Below, piece by piece: positions 30,531 through 38,348 of a DNA stretch of 64,000 nt. The position numbers and the translations under genes are program-made. The stretch's first letter is position 1; every line of letters starts with the position of its first letter. The notes beneath the pieces were generated by a model that was not told where the DNA came from, did no database searches, and saw only the letters and a list, made by a program, of their open reading frames with translations. The DNA comes from Chersky-840 sp035604715 (lineage in GTDB: Bacteria; Actinomycetota; Acidimicrobiia; Acidimicrobiales; UBA8190), in assembly GCA_963731665.1 (NCBI GenBank), contig CAVSWP010000011.1, forward strand, positions 868,001 to 932,000. Reading direction: 5' to 3'.

Positions 30531-32062
30531 GAGACCGCATGCACCAGGGCCCTGTCCGCAACAGGCGCACCATCGCCGATCGGGGCCGACGCCGGGCCGG
30601 CAGACGCCGTTCTCGCCGACGCCTGGTCGAACAGTCCGTGGTAGACGTCGTCGTAATCGTCGAACAGTCGCTGCGCGGTGAACAACGTCATGGCTCGGTT
30701 GCGCAGCCACGTGCCCAGGTGGGCGCGCTCAGCCGACGAGGCGCCGAGCACGGCGACGAGGGCGTCGGCCATGGCCCCGGGGTCTCCGGGCTCGACGACC
30801 ATGGACGTCCCCCGGCATTGCGCCGGACCGATCGCCTCGGCCACCCCTCCGACATCGGTGGCCACGATCGGGCGCGCCGCGAACATCGCTTCGACCGCCG
30901 TGTAGGGGAAGGCCTCGGAGATCGAGGACAGGGCGATCACGTGCGAGCTGCCGTAGGCAGCGGCGATGTCGTTGGTCGAGCCTTCGAAGGTGACCGAGTC
31001 CCACAGGCCGAGCTCGGTCACGGTGGCTTTGCATTCCTCGAGGTAGGCCGGCGACGTCGCCGGCCCCCACAGGCGAAGACGGGCGCCGCCGATGACCATC
31101 CGCACTCGGGCAAACGCCCGGATCAGGGTGAGGAGGTCCTTGAGCGGGTCGATACGACCGACGAAGCCGATGGTGGGAGCGTCGTCGGGCTCGGGCCACA
31201 CGTCGATGCGGGCCGGGTCGACGCCGTTGTAAATGACCCGGATGCGGGCCGGGTCGACGCCGAGCGCCTGCTCCCATTCGGCGTTGTACCCGCACACCGG
31301 CGTGAGCACGTCGGCCTCGCGGTAGGCGAGCTCGACCACCGCCCGGTAGAAGTTGGCGAACAGCAGCTTGGTCCCGAAGGGCTCGGTCGACATGGCCAAC
31401 AGGCGCTCGCGCAGGTAGATGCCGTGCTCGGTGAGCACCAACGGGGTCCCGTAGCGGTACTTGGCGACGATGGCCGGCAGGGCGCACAACGCCGCCGCCG
31501 AGCTGTGGGCCACGTCGCACACCGGGGTGGGGGCGGTGAGGGGGAGCAGGTATCGGTAGAGCGTGCGGGCGAAGTCCATGGCGGGCGCCAGCCCGGTGCG
31601 GGCGTGAATGGGGTTCGTCTGCAGGCGGTCGAGCAACAGCGCCCACGCCGCCGCGTCCCCGAGGGCCCGGCGCAGGTCGTAGCGCTCGGCGAAACGCGTC
31701 ACCTCGGACAGGCTGTCGCCCAGTGCCTGTGGGTCCGCTTCGGGCGCCGCCAGGCAGTCGACCAGGTGCTCCCACGACGGGAGGAATTGATGGCGGACCA
31801 CGGGCGACGTCGTTCTCCACGCCCGGCGCCAGCCGTCGCGCCGCGGCAGGTACTCCTCGGCCAGCTCCAGCCCCCACAACGGGATGGGCTGCAGGGTGAC
31901 GTTGGCCGGGGGGCGGTACTTGATCCGGTGGTGAGGGTTGTCGACCAGGGCCCCGATCTCGAACTCGTGCTGGGGCAGGCCGTGCACGAGCATGTCGACC
32001 CAGGTCGACACTCCCCCCAGGACGAACGGATAGGTGCCCTCGGTGGAGAGATAGATCTTCAC
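30527..32062 (-). CDS. pelF: PelF-like GT4 glycosyltransferase
   Basis: Cytoplasmic glycosyltransferase of 511 residues. The N-terminus IYLSTEGTYPFVLGGVSTWV is the diagnostic DUF3492 signature of PelF. The C-terminal half is a GT4 domain: PTIGFVGRIDPLKD, RLRLWGP, and SSISEAFPYTAVEAMFAARP with the conserved EAFPYTAVEAM donor-binding motif. PelF polymerises the Pel exopolysaccharide from UDP-sugars in Pseudomonas. The start is GTG 32062, overlapping the upstream stop as GTGA. It sits between a helical-repeat protein and the PelG-like flippase. Confidence 0.87.
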   Translation of the reverse strand: MKIYLSTEGTYPFVLGGVSTWVDMLVHGLPQHEFEIGALVDNPHHRIKYRPPANVTLQPIPLWGLELAEEYLPRRDGWRRAWRTTSPVVRHQFLPSWEHLVDCLAAPEADPQALGDSLSEVTRFAERYDLRRALGDAAAWALLLDRLQTNPIHARTGLAPAMDFARTLYRYLLPLTAPTPVCDVAHSSAAALCALPAIVAKYRYGTPLVLTEHGIYLRERLLAMSTEPFGTKLLFANFYRAVVELAYREADVLTPVCGYNAEWEQALGVDPARIRVIYNGVDPARIDVWPEPDDAPTIGFVGRIDPLKDLLTLIRAFARVRMVIGGARLRLWGPATSPAYLEECKATVTELGLWDSVTFEGSTNDIAAAYGSSHVIALSSISEAFPYTAVEAMFAARPIVATDVGGVAEAIGPAQCRGTSMVVEPGDPGAMADALVAVLGASSAERAHLGTWLRNRAMTLFTAQRLFDDYDDVYHGLFDQASARTASAGPASAPIGDGAPVADRALVHAVS

Positions 32063-32859
32063 GCCGACTCCGTGTACCCGAGGGTCTCGCCGATGGCGAT
32101 CGCCTTGGACAGGCACTTGTGGGCCAGGGGCAGGTTGCCGGCCTCGAGGAAGCACCGGGCGCTCTCCCGATAGGCCATGAACACGCCCTGGGGAAGGGTG
32201 TCGGGCTTCTCGGCGATCTCCATGTAGGCCTTTCCCGCCAGCCTCTGGAGGCGGTTGGCGGAATCGCCCCGGCCCGCCGCCAGCGCGGCGGCCGCGGCGG
32301 CGCGGTAGGCGATGGCCGCTCGTTGGGGAGCGCCCGCGGCGGCGGCCTCGGTCGCTTCGGCCTCGAAGGAGGCCAGCGCCTGGGCGTGGTCGGCGTCGCG
32401 CGAGGCCACCAGCCCCCGGACCCACCCGTCGGGGTCCCCGGACCCCGACCGAGTGCCGTTGGCATTGGCGGGTGCCACGTCCTCGACGGAGAACTGGGCC
32501 TGGCCGACGTCGGTTCCGTACCGGAGGTGCCAACGATCGCATTGTGCCTGGATCGAGGCTCCTTCCGACGCCCCCATCTCGTTGAACAACTCCCTCAGGA
32601 GGGTGTGGCTGGCGGCGATGGCCCCGAGAAACGAGGGGGCCAGGTCCGAGGCGTAGTGCTCAGGGCTAACCCGGCCGTTGTGGAAGTAGGTCGACCCCAC
32701 GGCCAGAACCACACGCTCGGTCTCGCCCGCGCCCGCTTCCTCGACCGCGCCGGCGTCCGCGTCCTCGCCCGCGCCGGGGTCGGCGTCCATCGGCGCGATG
32801 CCTGGCTCGGCGTCCTCGCCCTTCACCTTGGTGGTCGACTTCTCGATTTTGGAGGCCAT
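32059..32859 (-). CDS. Helical-repeat (TPR-like) protein heading the pel-like operon
   Basis: A 266-residue soluble protein with no signal peptide. The first 60 residues are acidic and low-complexity. The middle has SFLGAIAASHTLLRELFNEMG. The C-terminal 110 residues form Ala-rich amphipathic helices of TPR type (ALASFEAEATEAAAAGAPQ, then ESARCFLEAGNLPLAHKCLS). The stop overlaps the pelF-like start, so this is the first gene of the operon. In Pseudomonas, PelE carries TPR repeats, so this could be a functional counterpart, but it lacks PelE's membrane segments. I chose ATG 32859; longer readings upstream lie in the divergent promoter region. Confidence 0.72.
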   Translation of the reverse strand: MASKIEKSTTKVKGEDAEPGIAPMDADPGAGEDADAGAVEEAGAGETERVVLAVGSTYFHNGRVSPEHYASDLAPSFLGAIAASHTLLRELFNEMGASEGASIQAQCDRWHLRYGTDVGQAQFSVEDVAPANANGTRSGSGDPDGWVRGLVASRDADHAQALASFEAEATEAAAAGAPQRAAIAYRAAAAAALAAGRGDSANRLQRLAGKAYMEIAEKPDTLPQGVFMAYRESARCFLEAGNLPLAHKCLSKAIAIGETLGYTESA

Positions 32860-33123
32860 GGGTACTGCCTTAATCGGCTCACCCGACCAGGTCCTTGACA
32901 AACGCCTGCCCCGCACCCAGGCACGGCCGATGGCCACGATGCGTGGCCCCGGTCGGCTCAAGGCCGGGTCGATCGGCGCCGAAACAGATCGTGGTGCTGA
33001 AAGACGCGCCCAGTTGAGCGTCGACGAGATCCCAAGACACGTGGACACCGGAGGTGCGGTCGTGGCAGCGCCACCTATTACCCCAGGCGGGAGCACGGAC
33101 GGCACGTCCGACGTCGGGGTCCC

Positions 33124-35790
33124 ATGACCGTGTTCTCGTCGGGCTCGCTGGCGGGCAGCATCGGGGCGGCCGTCTTCAACCCGTCGACCGACGCCGTCGT
33201 GATCGGCCTGTTCGCAGTCGTCGCCGTGGGCTACGGGCTCCGGTCGAAGAGGAGCTTCCACCTGCCGCCGTGGCGTGCCGCCTGGTGGTGCCTGGGATCG
33301 GGGCTCCTCTGCCTCGTGGTGGGCGACCTGCTCCAGACGCTGCACGCCGGTGGGCCCCCTACGCAGTTCGGCGCGCCCATGGTCACGAACACGGTGGGAG
33401 ACGTCCTGGCCATCGTCGGGCTCGTCTCGCTGATCCACCAGCGGCTGCCGGAGCGCTCCACGGACTCCCTGGCGGAAGCCATGCTCCCGACCCTGGCCAT
33501 CGGGTTCGTGATCCTGTCCCTCGTCCTCGTTCCCTCACAGGGATGGGACCCCGGACGCCAGGTCCCCGCCGTCGTGGCGCCGCTGTTGGACATGGTCCTT
33601 CTGTGGCTCGCCTGCAGCCTCGTATCGCTCACCGACCGGCATCCGACCAGCTACCGCTTCCTGATCGCCGGATTCGCGTTCCTCTTCGTGGCCAACTCCA
33701 GCTACGCGGCGCAGTCGCTGGGCGCCGGCACCGGGTCAGCGGGGCTGGTGGCCAAGACGGCGCTGGTGGGGGCGGGCGTGTGGGCCGCGGCGTTCCTGCA
33801 CCCGTCGCTCAAGGCCGCCTTCGACCCCGTGCCGTTGCGATCGGTGCGACCCCGGGGGGTGCGGGTCGCCATGCTCGTGGCCGTGGGGCTCGTGGTCCCC
33901 GGCGTGTTGAGCGCCGGGTCCGTCATGGGGATCTCCGACCACCAACCGGTCCTGCTCATCGGCTCCACCCTGCTTCCCTCGCTCCTGGTCCTCTACCTCC
34001 TGCACCAGGTGTTCACCCACGCCGCGGCGGAGTACCGGGCGCAGCACGACTCGCTGACCGGTGTCTGTAACCGCCTGCTCTTCGAGGACCGCCTGCACCT
34101 GGCGTTGGGGCAGGCCGAGCGGACCAACAGCGCCGTGTCGGTGATGTTCCTCGACCTGGACCGCTTCAAGGACATCAACGACAGCCTGGGTCACGCCGTG
34201 GGGAACGAGCTGCTCAAGTCCGTGGTCAAGCGCCTCCAGGGATGCCTGCGGGAGCACGACACCCTGGCTCGATTCGGCGGCGACGAGTTCACCTTCCTGA
34301 TCCCCGACAGTGGCGGGAAGGACGGGCTGGTCGTCGAGATCGCCGAGCGCCTCCTGGACCGTTTCGAGGACCCCTTCAACGTCGGCGGTCGCCAGTTGAC
34401 GGTCAAGGCCAGCATCGGGGTGGCCGTCTCCCCGTGGGACGGCGCCGACGCCGAGACCCTTCTCAAGCACGCCGACACCGCCATGTACCAGGCGAAGGCG
34501 GCGGGCCGGAACACGTATCAGATCTTCGACTCCGGTATGAGCGCACGGGCGCGCCTGCGCTTCGCCTTCGAGGACAGTCTTCGAGCCGCCGTCGAGACGG
34601 GACGCCTGGCCGTGCACTACCAGCCCAAGTTGGCCATGGCGACCGGTGACATCGTCGGAGTGGAGGCGCTGGCGCGCTGGCGCCACCCCCAGCTGGGCTT
34701 CATCCCGCCGTGGGCGTTCATCCCCCTGGCGGAGGAGACCAGTCTGGTGGCCACGCTCGGCGAGTGGGTGCTCGAGGAGGCCTGCCGCCAAGCTCGGGGA
34801 TGGCAGGACCAGGGCCTGCCGGCGATGCCCGTCGCCGTCAACCTCTCGCCCCGCCAATTCGCCCACCAGCCCGTGGTCGAGATGGTGTCGCGTGTGCTCC
34901 AGAAGAGCGGGTTGGACCCGACGCTGCTGGAGCTCGAAGTGACCGAGAGCGTGCTCATGGAGCGCGTGGACGAGGTGGTCGCCAGCCTGAACGAGCTGCG
35001 TGCCCTCGGCGTGCGCTGCTCGATCGACGACTTCGGCACGGGATACAGCGCGCTCACCTATCTGGCCGACATGCCCATCGACGCCATCAAGATCGACCGG
35101 TCCTTCGTGCAGCGTATCGACGGCGATGGCGGTGGTGCCCCCATCGTGGGAGCGGTCATCGCCCTCGCCCACAGCCTCGACCTGGTGGTGGTGGCCGAGG
35201 GCGTCGAGTCCGACGAGCAGCTTCAGTTCCTCGACGCCCACGGGTGTGACCAGGTCCAGGGATTCCGGTTCAGCCCTCCGGTCCCCGCGGCGGAGATCGT
35301 GGAGCTCATGCGCACGCCGACCAAGGTCTTCACCGAGTGGGACCAGGAGCGGGCGCCGGCGCCCCTGCCCATCTCGGGCATCGCGCCCGCTCGGTTGGAG
35401 GCCCTGCTGGAATCGATCATGTTGGAGCGGGGGTGGCCTTCCGAGCTCGACAGCGAGGCCATCGAGACCGTGCTGGCCGCCTTGCAATCCGACGAGCTGA
35501 CCAAGATCAAGGGCGCCCGGTCGGGTCGGGCGCGCTCGGCCAAGGTGGCCGTCAGCACGCTGGCGGGCCTGGCGTCGGTGTCAGGCGGGGCCGTGGCCGC
35601 CGGTGCCCTGGTCGGGGCGGCCGAGAGCCTCAGCGCCACCATGGTCGACGACGGTGTCCCGGTCGCCCTGTCGGCTTCGCCGTCGCATGCGACCTCCGAG
35701 GTCGACGCCGACACCGTCGCCCCTGAGGGGGGCCTCGAGGGTGTGAGCCCCGCGCCGGCCCCCGGCACGCAGCTCGACAACGCCTCGTAG
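33124..35790 (+). CDS. Membrane GGDEF-EAL protein (c-di-GMP synthesis and hydrolysis)
   Basis: An 888-residue bifunctional signalling protein. Residues about 20-300 contain nine or ten membrane segments forming an unnamed sensor. The GGDEF domain follows, with intact GGDEF at 385-389 and an inhibitory-site RxxD at 376-379. The EAL domain has E514 of GVEALARW, NLSPRQF, ELEVTES, D635-D636 of DDFGTGYS and AEGVES. Both catalytic sites look complete. A C-terminal extension of about 140 residues includes a small hydrophobic Ala/Gly segment and an acidic tail. It is divergent from the pel-like operon with 264 bp between them, suggesting it controls exopolysaccharide output. A hairpin follows its stop. 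Confidence 0.93.
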   Translation: MTVFSSGSLAGSIGAAVFNPSTDAVVIGLFAVVAVGYGLRSKRSFHLPPWRAAWWCLGSGLLCLVVGDLLQTLHAGGPPTQFGAPMVTNTVGDVLAIVGLVSLIHQRLPERSTDSLAEAMLPTLAIGFVILSLVLVPSQGWDPGRQVPAVVAPLLDMVLLWLACSLVSLTDRHPTSYRFLIAGFAFLFVANSSYAAQSLGAGTGSAGLVAKTALVGAGVWAAAFLHPSLKAAFDPVPLRSVRPRGVRVAMLVAVGLVVPGVLSAGSVMGISDHQPVLLIGSTLLPSLLVLYLLHQVFTHAAAEYRAQHDSLTGVCNRLLFEDRLHLALGQAERTNSAVSVMFLDLDRFKDINDSLGHAVGNELLKSVVKRLQGCLREHDTLARFGGDEFTFLIPDSGGKDGLVVEIAERLLDRFEDPFNVGGRQLTVKASIGVAVSPWDGADAETLLKHADTAMYQAKAAGRNTYQIFDSGMSARARLRFAFEDSLRAAVETGRLAVHYQPKLAMATGDIVGVEALARWRHPQLGFIPPWAFIPLAEETSLVATLGEWVLEEACRQARGWQDQGLPAMPVAVNLSPRQFAHQPVVEMVSRVLQKSGLDPTLLELEVTESVLMERVDEVVASLNELRALGVRCSIDDFGTGYSALTYLADMPIDAIKIDRSFVQRIDGDGGGAPIVGAVIALAHSLDLVVVAEGVESDEQLQFLDAHGCDQVQGFRFSPPVPAAEIVELMRTPTKVFTEWDQERAPAPLPISGIAPARLEALLESIMLERGWPSELDSEAIETVLAALQSDELTKIKGARSGRARSAKVAVSTLAGLASVSGGAVAAGALVGAAESLSATMVDDGVPVALSASPSHATSEVDADTVAPEGGLEGVSPAPAPGTQLDNAS

Positions 35791-35798
35791 CCGGACAG

Positions 35799-35816
35799 GT
35801 GCGCCGCTCGGCGCAC
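35799..35816 (+). terminator. Hairpin after the GGDEF-EAL gene
   Basis: GTGCGCCG and CGGCGCAC form a perfect 8-bp stem with CT between them, 8 nt after the stop codon. A short T-run (CCTTTC) follows at about 35819. It fits an actinobacterial terminator with a weak T-tract. Confidence 0.6.
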
Positions 35817-35839
35817 GGCCTTTCGGGCAGGATGGGGCC

Positions 35840-36220
35840 GTGTCTGGTGCGGAGATGGTCAAGCTTGAGCCCTTCACCGGGCCGTGGGCCGACGACGACC
35901 CCGACGCCAACTTCAAGGCCGACGTGGCGCTGTACGCGCACGTCGACCCCATGGTCACCCTCCGCACGCTCAGCGCCAACCTCGGCGTTCCGGTCGGGGC
36001 GCTCGTGCACTACGTCCTGGCGAAGTACGCCACCGGCGGGAGCGGGGGCCTGCTGGAGCTCGGCCCGACGATGGCCCGTCGCCTGTGGGAGCCCATCGAG
36101 CGGGCCGAGCGGACGGCGACGACCGAAGCACGGCTCGACGCCTACGACCAGTTGCGGCAGATGGTCCAGTGGTTGTGCCTGCCCCTCGACGACCCGTCGA
36201 TCTACCCCGAGCAACGCTGA
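35840..36220 (+). CDS. Uncharacterised small soluble protein
   Basis: A 126-residue acidic protein that I do not recognise. It has no signal peptide or membrane segment. Conserved-looking stretches are LEPFTGPWADDDPDANFKAD and HVDPMVTLRTLSANLGVPVGAL, followed by HYVLAKYATGG and two helices ending in WLCLPLDDPSIYPEQR. The middle segment could be a small helix-turn-helix (TLRTLSANLGVPVGALVHYV), which would suggest regulation, but this is not firm. The start is GTG 35840. It has its own promoter position after the hairpin and is followed at 64 nt by a VOC gene in the same direction. Confidence 0.65.
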   Translation: MSGAEMVKLEPFTGPWADDDPDANFKADVALYAHVDPMVTLRTLSANLGVPVGALVHYVLAKYATGGSGGLLELGPTMARRLWEPIERAERTATTEARLDAYDQLRQMVQWLCLPLDDPSIYPEQR

Positions 36221-36284
36221 ACCGGTCCCGGGCCGTTAGCGTGGAGGGCGGGTACCACGCCCACGGGTGGCACGGAGGACGCAC

Positions 36285-36848
36285 ATGACCGAGACCCACG
36301 ATGCCGAGGCTCCGCGCTGGCGGGGGATCAACCACCTGGCTCTCATCACCGACGACATGGACGCCACCGTCCGCTTCTACCATGGCGTCCTCGGCGCCCG
36401 GTTGGTGGCCACCATCGGCACCCCGCAGTTCCGCCACTACTTCTTCGAGTTCGGCGCCCAGAACACCGTGGCCTTCTTCGAGTACACGGGGATGGCCCTG
36501 GACACCTTCGCCAAGCCCGCCGGCGTGCCCGATCCCCGGGCCGTGCAGTTCGACCACCTGTCGTTCAACCTGCCCGACGAGCACGCCCTGCTCGACGTGC
36601 GGGACCGCCTCAAGTCGGCCGGGTCCGAGGTGACCGACGTCGTCGACCACGGCTTCATCCGCTCCATCTACTTCACCGATCCCAACGGCATCGCCCTCGA
36701 GGCGTCATGGTGGGCGCTCGACGCCACCGGCCGTCCCGCCGACTACGGGGACGAGCTGCTGTTCTCGGACCCCGACCCCGTGCTGGCGGTGCGGGAGATC
36801 CGCGACCAGGGCCACGTGGCGTCGGTCCCCCAGACACGGCTGGCCTGA
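36285..36848 (+). CDS. VOC-family (glyoxalase/dioxygenase-fold) protein
   Basis: A 187-residue metal-dependent enzyme of the vicinal-oxygen-chelate superfamily. The first beta-alpha-beta unit is INHLALITDDMDATVRFYHGVLGARLV. The second includes VQFDHLSFNLPD and ends SIYFTDPNGIALEAS. His and Glu residues at the expected metal positions (NHLAL, FDHLSF, ALEAS) are present. It could be a ring-cleavage dioxygenase-like, glyoxalase or epimerase member; the sequence alone does not say. ATG 36285 is chosen because GGAGGA lies 5 nt upstream. A perfect hairpin separates it from the convergent rodZ-like gene. Confidence 0.85.
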   Translation: MTETHDAEAPRWRGINHLALITDDMDATVRFYHGVLGARLVATIGTPQFRHYFFEFGAQNTVAFFEYTGMALDTFAKPAGVPDPRAVQFDHLSFNLPDEHALLDVRDRLKSAGSEVTDVVDHGFIRSIYFTDPNGIALEASWWALDATGRPADYGDELLFSDPDPVLAVREIRDQGHVASVPQTRLA

Positions 36849-36854
36849 CCGGGG

Positions 36855-36872
36855 GGCGGCGTCCTCGCCGCC
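36855..36872. terminator. Bidirectional hairpin between convergent genes
   Basis: GGCGGCG, loop TCCT, CGCCGCC is a perfect 7-bp stem in the 28-nt gap between the VOC stop (36848) and the RodZ-like stop (36877). No T-tract is seen. Confidence 0.55.
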
Positions 36873-36876
36873 AGGT

Positions 36877-37956
36877 TCACGACGTGGTGGTCGAGTCGAA
36901 GTTCAGGACGAAGGGGACCGTCGTGGGCTTGAACAGCCACCCTGGCACCGTCTTGCCGTTGATCCGTACCTGCACGGTGACCAGCGACGCGCTCATGCTC
37001 ACCGACACCTGACCGTCGGCGGGGTCGAACACCTTGACCTGACCTTGCTGCATCGTGGCCGCGAAGACGGGCGAGAAGCTTTGGGGGGTGTGCACCTCGG
37101 TCCAACACGGCGCCCACGCCGCCACCACCACGCTGTAGTTCGCGCCCCGCACCGACACCGTGGCGCTCCCCGGGCTCGTGTCGGCGAGCGTCACCGGCGA
37201 GGGCGGCCCCGATCTCGCCGGCTGGCCGGGAGTGCCCGGGGTGGTAATGGCACTCGACGTCGGGGGAAAGGCCAGTGGGCGGTGCACCACGTGGATGTCG
37301 GCGAGCCACTTGGGCTGGTAGTGCTGGACCGCCAACGCGCCCAGGGCCACGGCGAGCAGGATGGCCGTGAGCCACACCGCGCCTTGCAGGAGCACGGGGG
37401 CGGGGCGGACGCCGAGGTATGTCGCCGGCGCGGCGGGGAAAGAGCTCGTGGTGCTGAACTGCCCGTTGGCGCCGTGGCCGTTGCCGACGGGGGGGTCCGA
37501 GCGCCGGACGCCGGGCACCTCGTCGGTCTGGGTGAACGCCCGCAGGTGGGTGCCGTCGCCGGGGTAGCGGCTCAGATGGCCGGTGGGGACCGAGGCGGTG
37601 AGGTACGCACCGCTGGTCCGAGCGCCGCCGCCGTTCTCACCCCCGGTCTGGCCGGGGCCCCAGTGGTCCTCGGTCACCCGCACGAACCCGTCCACGTCGA
37701 GCTGCATGAGGTCGCTGTAGCGCCGGACGGCGGTGACGGCCGAGCGCAGGTCGGGGAACAGGGACAGGTCGCCCGCCTCGAGGGCCTCGAGTTGTTTCCA
37801 GGGCACGCCCGTGCGGTCGTGGATCTCTTCGAGGCCGGCGGCCGTGGCCTCTCGGGCCCCGCGCAACGCGGCTCCCACGGCGGCGGGCGTCGAGCCCGAT
37901 TGCTGGCGTCGTCCCCCGCGGCGCCGCATCCTCTTGTCGCTGGCTGCGGTTACCAC
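36877..37956 (-). CDS. RodZ-like helix-turn-helix membrane protein
   Basis: A 359-residue protein with RodZ architecture. It has a cytoplasmic helix-turn-helix (about 25-85, VGAALRGAREATAAGLEEIH through RTGVPWKQLEALEAGDL), a disordered linker, one membrane segment (about 189-210) and an extracellular beta-rich DUF4115-like domain (ATVSVRGANYSVVVAAWA onwards). RodZ links the cell-shape machinery to the membrane in rods; in actinobacteria such proteins are often only RodZ-like. I chose GTG 37956, with GGGAGGG ending 5 nt upstream; an ATG lies about nine codons later. Confidence 0.82.
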   Translation of the reverse strand: MVTAASDKRMRRRGGRRQQSGSTPAAVGAALRGAREATAAGLEEIHDRTGVPWKQLEALEAGDLSLFPDLRSAVTAVRRYSDLMQLDVDGFVRVTEDHWGPGQTGGENGGGARTSGAYLTASVPTGHLSRYPGDGTHLRAFTQTDEVPGVRRSDPPVGNGHGANGQFSTTSSFPAAPATYLGVRPAPVLLQGAVWLTAILLAVALGALAVQHYQPKWLADIHVVHRPLAFPPTSSAITTPGTPGQPARSGPPSPVTLADTSPGSATVSVRGANYSVVVAAWAPCWTEVHTPQSFSPVFAATMQQGQVKVFDPADGQVSVSMSASLVTVQVRINGKTVPGWLFKPTTVPFVLNFDSTTTS

Positions 37957-38161
37957 GTGTGCCCTCCCTACGGCCCCCCAAATCGTACTGCCCACTTTGC
38001 AATCCAGGTCTTCGGATGTCATCGGCGCGTGGGGCGCCGTCCTGGATGCCGACCCCGCAGGGGGGCACTTCCTATCATCCCCGGGCGCATTCTGGACCAA
38101 CCCCGCCTGTAGTGCCGGGCACCATGGGTGGCTGGCTCACCGCACATCGTGAAAAGGGAAT

Positions 38162-38184
38162 CCCGCCCGCCCGCCCGCCCGCCC
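38162..38184 (-). repeat. GGGC tetranucleotide tract (G-quadruplex-prone)
   Basis: On the minus strand there are six runs of GGG separated by single C residues. This fits the pattern of a very stable G-quadruplex with 1-nt loops. The tract is flanked by a 7-bp inverted repeat. Confidence 0.7.
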
Positions 38185-38209
38185 GATTCCCCCGACGTGG
38201 GCCTCTTAG

Positions 38210-38225
38210 CTGACAGTTGCGTCAG
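38210..38225. promoter_or_regulatory. Palindromic operator 1 (CTGACA-N4-type)
   Basis: CTGACAGTTGCGTCAG, with 5-bp perfect arms CTGAC and GTCAG. It lies 123 bp upstream of the second P450 start. It matches the sites at 42637, 52919 and 53890 in arm sequence and 16-bp length. Confidence 0.55.
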
Positions 38226-38348
38226 GAAACAGCTAACGTTTGCTCTCAGGGGCCGTAGCGCTGGGTGACATCGGACGTCCTGGGTGACTCGCACGAGGCC
38301 TCGGTACGAGGCAGTTGCCGCCGGAGCCCCGGTGCGAGAGGAGTACGG

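Larger units (their letters stand above)
37957..38348. promoter_or_regulatory. Divergent intergenic region with G-rich tract and palindrome
   Basis: This 392-bp gap separates the rodZ-like gene from the second P450 and contains no convincing gene. It holds a (GCCC)n tract at about 38162-38184 flanked by inverted GGGAATC (38156-38162) and GATTCCC (38185-38191). It also holds the palindrome CTGACAGTTGCGTCAG at 38210-38225. Promoters for both flanking genes must lie here. Confidence 0.6.

Noticed and set aside
32860..33438. N-terminal extension of the helical-repeat protein to 33438
   Set aside because: It would overlap the start of the divergent GGDEF-EAL gene and its promoter, and has no recognisable domain. 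ATG 32859 gives a sensible protein.
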